Assembly: GCF_003289645.1 (NCBI RefSeq)
Contig: NZ_QLYX01000001.1
Coordinates: forward strand, 496,001 to 560,000
DNA length: 64,000 nt
Origin: Actinomadura craniellae
Lineage (GTDB): Bacteria > Actinomycetota > Actinomycetes > Streptosporangiales > Streptosporangiaceae
Direction: 5' to 3'
Part shown: positions 61,004-64,000 of the stretch, piece after piece
Numbering within the stretch: the first letter of the stretch is position 1
Layout: every line of letters begins with the position of its first letter
The notes under the pieces: model-generated
Databases searched by the model: none
Told to the model about the DNA's origin: nothing
Seen by the model: the letters and a program-made list of their open reading frames with translations, nothing else
Translations under genes and position numbers: made by a program

Positions 61004-62464
61004 GTGGAGGACCCCACGTCCACCGCGCGTCCCGGCGGGATCGTCGGGGTGCTGGCGGTGGCCGGCATCGTCGCGGCACTCATGCAGACCCTGGTGGTAC
61101 CGCTGATCGGCGAGCTGCCGCAGCTCCTGGACACCACCGCCTCCAACGCCTCCTGGGTGATCACCGCCACGCTGCTGGCGGGAGCGGTCGCCATGCCGGT
61201 GATCGGCCGGCTCGGCGACCTGTACGGCAAGCGCCGCATGCTGCTGGCCTGCACGGTGCCGCTCATCGCGGGCTCGGTGGTCTGCGCGCTGGCCGGCTCC
61301 CTGGTCCCCATGGTCGTCGGCCGTGGCCTGCAGGGCGTGGGCATGGGCATGATCCCGCTGGGGGTCAGCGCGCTGCGGGACCTGCTGCCGCCCGAGCGGC
61401 TGGGCTCCTCGATCGCGCTGATGAGCTCGTCGATGGGCATCGGCGGAGCGCTCGGCCTGCCCGTCGCGGCGGCGGTCGCCGAGAACGCGGACTGGCGCCT
61501 GCTGTTCTGGGGCTCGGCGGGACTGAGCGTGCTGGTCGCCGTGCTGATCTGGCGGCTGGTGCCCGGCATCCCCCCGCGGACCAGGGGACGTCTCGACTAC
61601 GTCGGGGTGATCGGCCTGGGCATCGGCCTGGTGGGCCTGCTGCTGGGCGTCTCCAAGGGCGCCGACTGGGGCTGGACGAGCGGTGGCATCCTGGGGCTGC
61701 TCGCGACCTCGGCGGTCGCCTTCGTGGCCTGGGGCTGGTGGGAGCTGCGCGCCGGTGACCCGCTGGTCGACCTGCGCGTGACCGCACGGCCGCAGGTGCT
61801 GCTGACCAACATCGCCTCGGTCGTGGTCGGGTTCGCGATGTACGCCCAGGCACTGATCGTGCCGCAACTGCTGCAGCTTCCCGCCGCCACCGGCTACGGC
61901 CTCGGCCAGTCGATGCTGGCCGCCGGGCTGTGGATGGCCCCCTCAGGCCTGATGATGATGCTGATCTCGCCGCTGGGCGCGCGGTTGTCGGCCGCCCGCG
62001 GCCCCAAGGTCACCCTGTTCGCCGGTGGCCTGGTCATCGCGCTCGGGTACGGGTCCTCGGCGGTCCTGCTGGGATCGACCTGGGGGCTGCTGGTCGTCAC
62101 CTGCATCTGCGGCGTGGGTGTCGCGCTGGCCTACGGCTCGATGCCCGCCCTGATCATGGGGGCGGTGCCGCTGTCGGAGACCGCCTCGGCCAACAGCTTC
62201 AACACCCTGATGCGCTCCATCGGCACGTCGGTGTCGGCCGCGGTGGTCGGGGCCGTGCTGTCCCAGATGACCATGCAGGTGGGCGGGTACTCCCTGCCGT
62301 CCGAGGCGGGCTTCCGCACCGGCCTGATGATCGGCTGCGGTGCATCGCTCCTGGCCGCGCTGCTCGCCCTGACCATCCCCACCCGCCCGTCCCGGCCCGC
62401 GCCCAAGCACGCCGCCCCCGTCAAGCGGCCCGCCACCGTGCCCGTGGGATCGTCCGTGGGGTAA
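61004..62464 (+). CDS. MFS transporter, DHA2 (EmrB/QacA) type drug exporter
   Basis: 486 residues from the GTG at 61004, which has a perfect gaggag site; an upstream in-frame ATG (60974) lacks one. Many hydrophobic segments consistent with 14 membrane helices. The signature GRLGDLYGKRRML between helices 2 and 3 and the motif-C-like GIGGALGLPVAAA are present. Exports drugs or metabolites using the proton gradient; substrate unknown. Ends at a strong terminator. Confidence 0.93.
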   Translation: MEDPTSTARPGGIVGVLAVAGIVAALMQTLVVPLIGELPQLLDTTASNASWVITATLLAGAVAMPVIGRLGDLYGKRRMLLACTVPLIAGSVVCALAGSLVPMVVGRGLQGVGMGMIPLGVSALRDLLPPERLGSSIALMSSSMGIGGALGLPVAAAVAENADWRLLFWGSAGLSVLVAVLIWRLVPGIPPRTRGRLDYVGVIGLGIGLVGLLLGVSKGADWGWTSGGILGLLATSAVAFVAWGWWELRAGDPLVDLRVTARPQVLLTNIASVVVGFAMYAQALIVPQLLQLPAATGYGLGQSMLAAGLWMAPSGLMMMLISPLGARLSAARGPKVTLFAGGLVIALGYGSSAVLLGSTWGLLVVTCICGVGVALAYGSMPALIMGAVPLSETASANSFNTLMRSIGTSVSAAVVGAVLSQMTMQVGGYSLPSEAGFRTGLMIGCGASLLAALLALTIPTRPSRPAPKHAAPVKRPATVPVGSSVG

Positions 62465-62485
62465 GGCTTTCGGCCGGACACGGCA

Positions 62486-62520
62486 CGGCGGCGGAACGAC
62501 GCTCGGTCGTTCCGCCGCCG
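62486..62520. terminator. Hairpin terminator between MFS gene and P450
   Basis: 15-base perfect arms (CGGCGGCGGAACGAC and its complement) with a 5-base loop, between convergent genes. Confidence 0.75.
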
Positions 62521-62553
62521 GCGGTGTTGCCGGGCCCGGACTGCCCGCCGGGG

Positions 62554-63924
62554 TCAGTCCGGGAGCTTCGCCTGTGCCTTGCGGGACGTGACCGGCTCGG
62601 CGAGCCGCTGCTCGTCGCAGATCTGCTGGATCTTCTCCAGGGTCTCGTCGAGCCCGGGTCCGAGCCGGGGGCCCGGGGTGAAGGTCGCCGGGAGGAAGCG
62701 CATCCCGTTGATGACACCGATCGTCTCGTAGTGCACGGTGCCCTCGGGGTCGCAGACGTAGTCCGGCATCCGGTCGAGGACTTGCAGGAGCATCCGCTTG
62801 AACACGGTGCGCGCGACGTTCGAGCCGATGCAGCGGTGGATGCCGAGCCCGAAGCTGCTGTGCCGGTTCCCCGTGCGGGCCAGATCGACCTGGTCGGGAT
62901 CGGGGAACACCGCGGGGTCGCGGTTGGCCATCGCCCAGGACAGCCAGAGCCGGTCGCCCTCCTTGAACTGGGTTCCGGCGATTTCGCAGTCGGCGGAGAT
63001 GGTGCGCCCGTCGCCCACCGCCGGCGTGTAGAAGCGCAGGAATTCCTCGGTCGCGGAGTCCAGCAGCGTGTCCCGTTCCCGGCTCAGCCGGTCGCGTTCC
63101 GCCGGGTTCTCCGAGAGCCATTCGATGGCGTGCGCGGTGAGTGCCGTCGTGGTGTCGAAACCACCGCCGATGAGCAGGGCCAGCACGCCGATCAGCTCGA
63201 GGTCCGGGGGATTCTTCCCGTTGATGTCGGCGTGGACGAGCGCGTCGATCAGGCCTGGCCGGGGGTTGGCCCGAACCTCCAGCAACTGGCCGAACAGATG
63301 GCGGCCCATCTGCATGTGCATTTCCGCGACCCGCTCCATGTCGGGCGAGTTCGGCGGCGTGTAGACGGCGGCGTGCACCGGCTCGTTGTAAATGGTCCAC
63401 GCATTGACCGGAATGCCCATCATCGCCAGCGTGAGGACGGCAGGCACGATGTTGGCCAGATCGTCCACGAAGTCGATCCGGCCAGTTTCGATCTTCTCGT
63501 CGAGGCAGGCCCGCGTCACTTCGTCGATCACCGGGATCCACCGCTTGATGGCGGCCGGCGACAGGTAGGGGTTGAGCGCCTGGCGGTAGTGGCGCTGCTC
63601 GGGCGGGTCCATTTCCAGGAAACCGCCCCGGGTGCCCTTCGCCCGCTGCGGCTTGGGAATGGAGATCCCCTGGTAGCCGCGCTTCACGTTGTCGACGTCG
63701 TGGTCGTTGGAGAGGAACTCGGCAGAGCGCGCCAGGTCGAAGACCTCGCGGTTGCCGGCGGCGACCCAGTGCCCGTCATAGGTGTCCGACCACGCGATGG
63801 GGCACGTGGCGTGCATCTCCTGCGTGATCGCCTCGAACTGCTGGCGGTACTCCGGGGTGTGCCGGTCGAAGTGATAGCGATTCTTCTTGCGGTCTTCGTC
63901 GCGGGCGACGTCTTCCGTGCTCAA
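62554..63924 (-). CDS. Cytochrome P450, close paralogue of the one at 20373
   Basis: 456 residues starting from a TTG. I-helix GGGFDTTTA, K-helix EEFLRFYTP, haem loop FGLGIHRCIGS with Cys365. Long identical blocks with the other P450, including GGFLEMDPPEQR, SWAMANRD and the tail CDEQRLAEPV. No ferredoxin is adjacent, so it may use the ferredoxin at 20147. Its promoter lies at the right window edge. Confidence 0.95.
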   Translation of the reverse strand: MSTEDVARDEDRKKNRYHFDRHTPEYRQQFEAITQEMHATCPIAWSDTYDGHWVAAGNREVFDLARSAEFLSNDHDVDNVKRGYQGISIPKPQRAKGTRGGFLEMDPPEQRHYRQALNPYLSPAAIKRWIPVIDEVTRACLDEKIETGRIDFVDDLANIVPAVLTLAMMGIPVNAWTIYNEPVHAAVYTPPNSPDMERVAEMHMQMGRHLFGQLLEVRANPRPGLIDALVHADINGKNPPDLELIGVLALLIGGGFDTTTALTAHAIEWLSENPAERDRLSRERDTLLDSATEEFLRFYTPAVGDGRTISADCEIAGTQFKEGDRLWLSWAMANRDPAVFPDPDQVDLARTGNRHSSFGLGIHRCIGSNVARTVFKRMLLQVLDRMPDYVCDPEGTVHYETIGVINGMRFLPATFTPGPRLGPGLDETLEKIQQICDEQRLAEPVTSRKAQAKLPD

Positions 63925-64000
63925 AACTGCTGCCTTCTCTGCCCGGTGGATGGAAATAAGACTCGGGAACCTCAGGATCAGGAGATGAGGGAGATCGCTC
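63925..64000. other. Upstream region of the right-end P450
   Basis: 76 bases to the window edge. The leader has gagaaggcag ahead of the TTG start. Nothing else recognisable. Confidence 0.3.

Overview
The window is high-GC actinobacterial DNA. A complete mycofactocin locus, a conservon-type signalling operon, an FxLD-type lanthipeptide cluster and XRE/DUF397/DUF6879 regulator pairs together suggest a filamentous actinomycete, plausibly Streptosporangiales/Thermomonosporaceae. The genus is not provable from this sequence alone.

1-25.5 kb and 62.5-64 kb: acyl-CoA catabolism. A leftward operon (5756 to 921) encodes a thiolase, a 3-hydroxyacyl-CoA dehydrogenase, a biotin-dependent carboxyltransferase, an EthD-like protein and a two-domain VOC protein. 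It diverges from a LacI-family regulator and a short FAD protein. A long rightward series (9662 to 25528) encodes two acyl-CoA dehydrogenases, an acyl-CoA ligase, an SDR, a family III CoA-transferase, two beta-hydroxyacid dehydrogenases, two aldehyde dehydrogenases, a mycofactocin-type SDR, a CxxHxxC ferredoxin, a P450 and a DUF35-thiolase fusion resembling Ltp-type retro-aldolases. A second, very similar P450 lies at the right end. Read together, these fit hydroxylation, mycofactocin-linked alcohol oxidation, aldehyde oxidation, CoA activation, dehydrogenation/hydration and retro-aldol cleavage of a branched or side-chain substrate. The substrate is not identifiable from the sequence.

25.6-39.4 kb: an accessory region. 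It holds four XRE-family regulators, two anti-sigma-like ATPases, DUF397 and DUF6879 partners, a class I lanthipeptide cluster (isoaspartyl-methyltransferase homologue, 57-aa precursor, LanB, LanC, stand-alone SpaB_C protein), a pseudogene with a premature stop and an IS3-type transposase remnant. About 10.4 kb of it, including the whole lanthipeptide cluster, is bracketed by an imperfect direct repeat of about 158 bp. The repeat is the leader and first codons of the SDR gene at 39536; the left copy is a dead remnant.

39.5-49.4 kb: mycofactocin locus mftF-E-D-C-B-A (leftward), mftG (rightward) and mftR, with a mycofactocin-type SDR next to mftF, then an SCP2-like protein and a MerR regulator. 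A TGGCAC/GTGCCA motif recurs in the promoters of this block.

49.5-62.5 kb: a large membrane-anchored protein with an HExxH motif, a von Willebrand type D-like domain and C-terminal repeats; a conservon (cvnA-B-C-D, leftward); katG with furA upstream and a second Fur paralogue convergent to it; a DUF574-type methyltransferase; and an MFS exporter.
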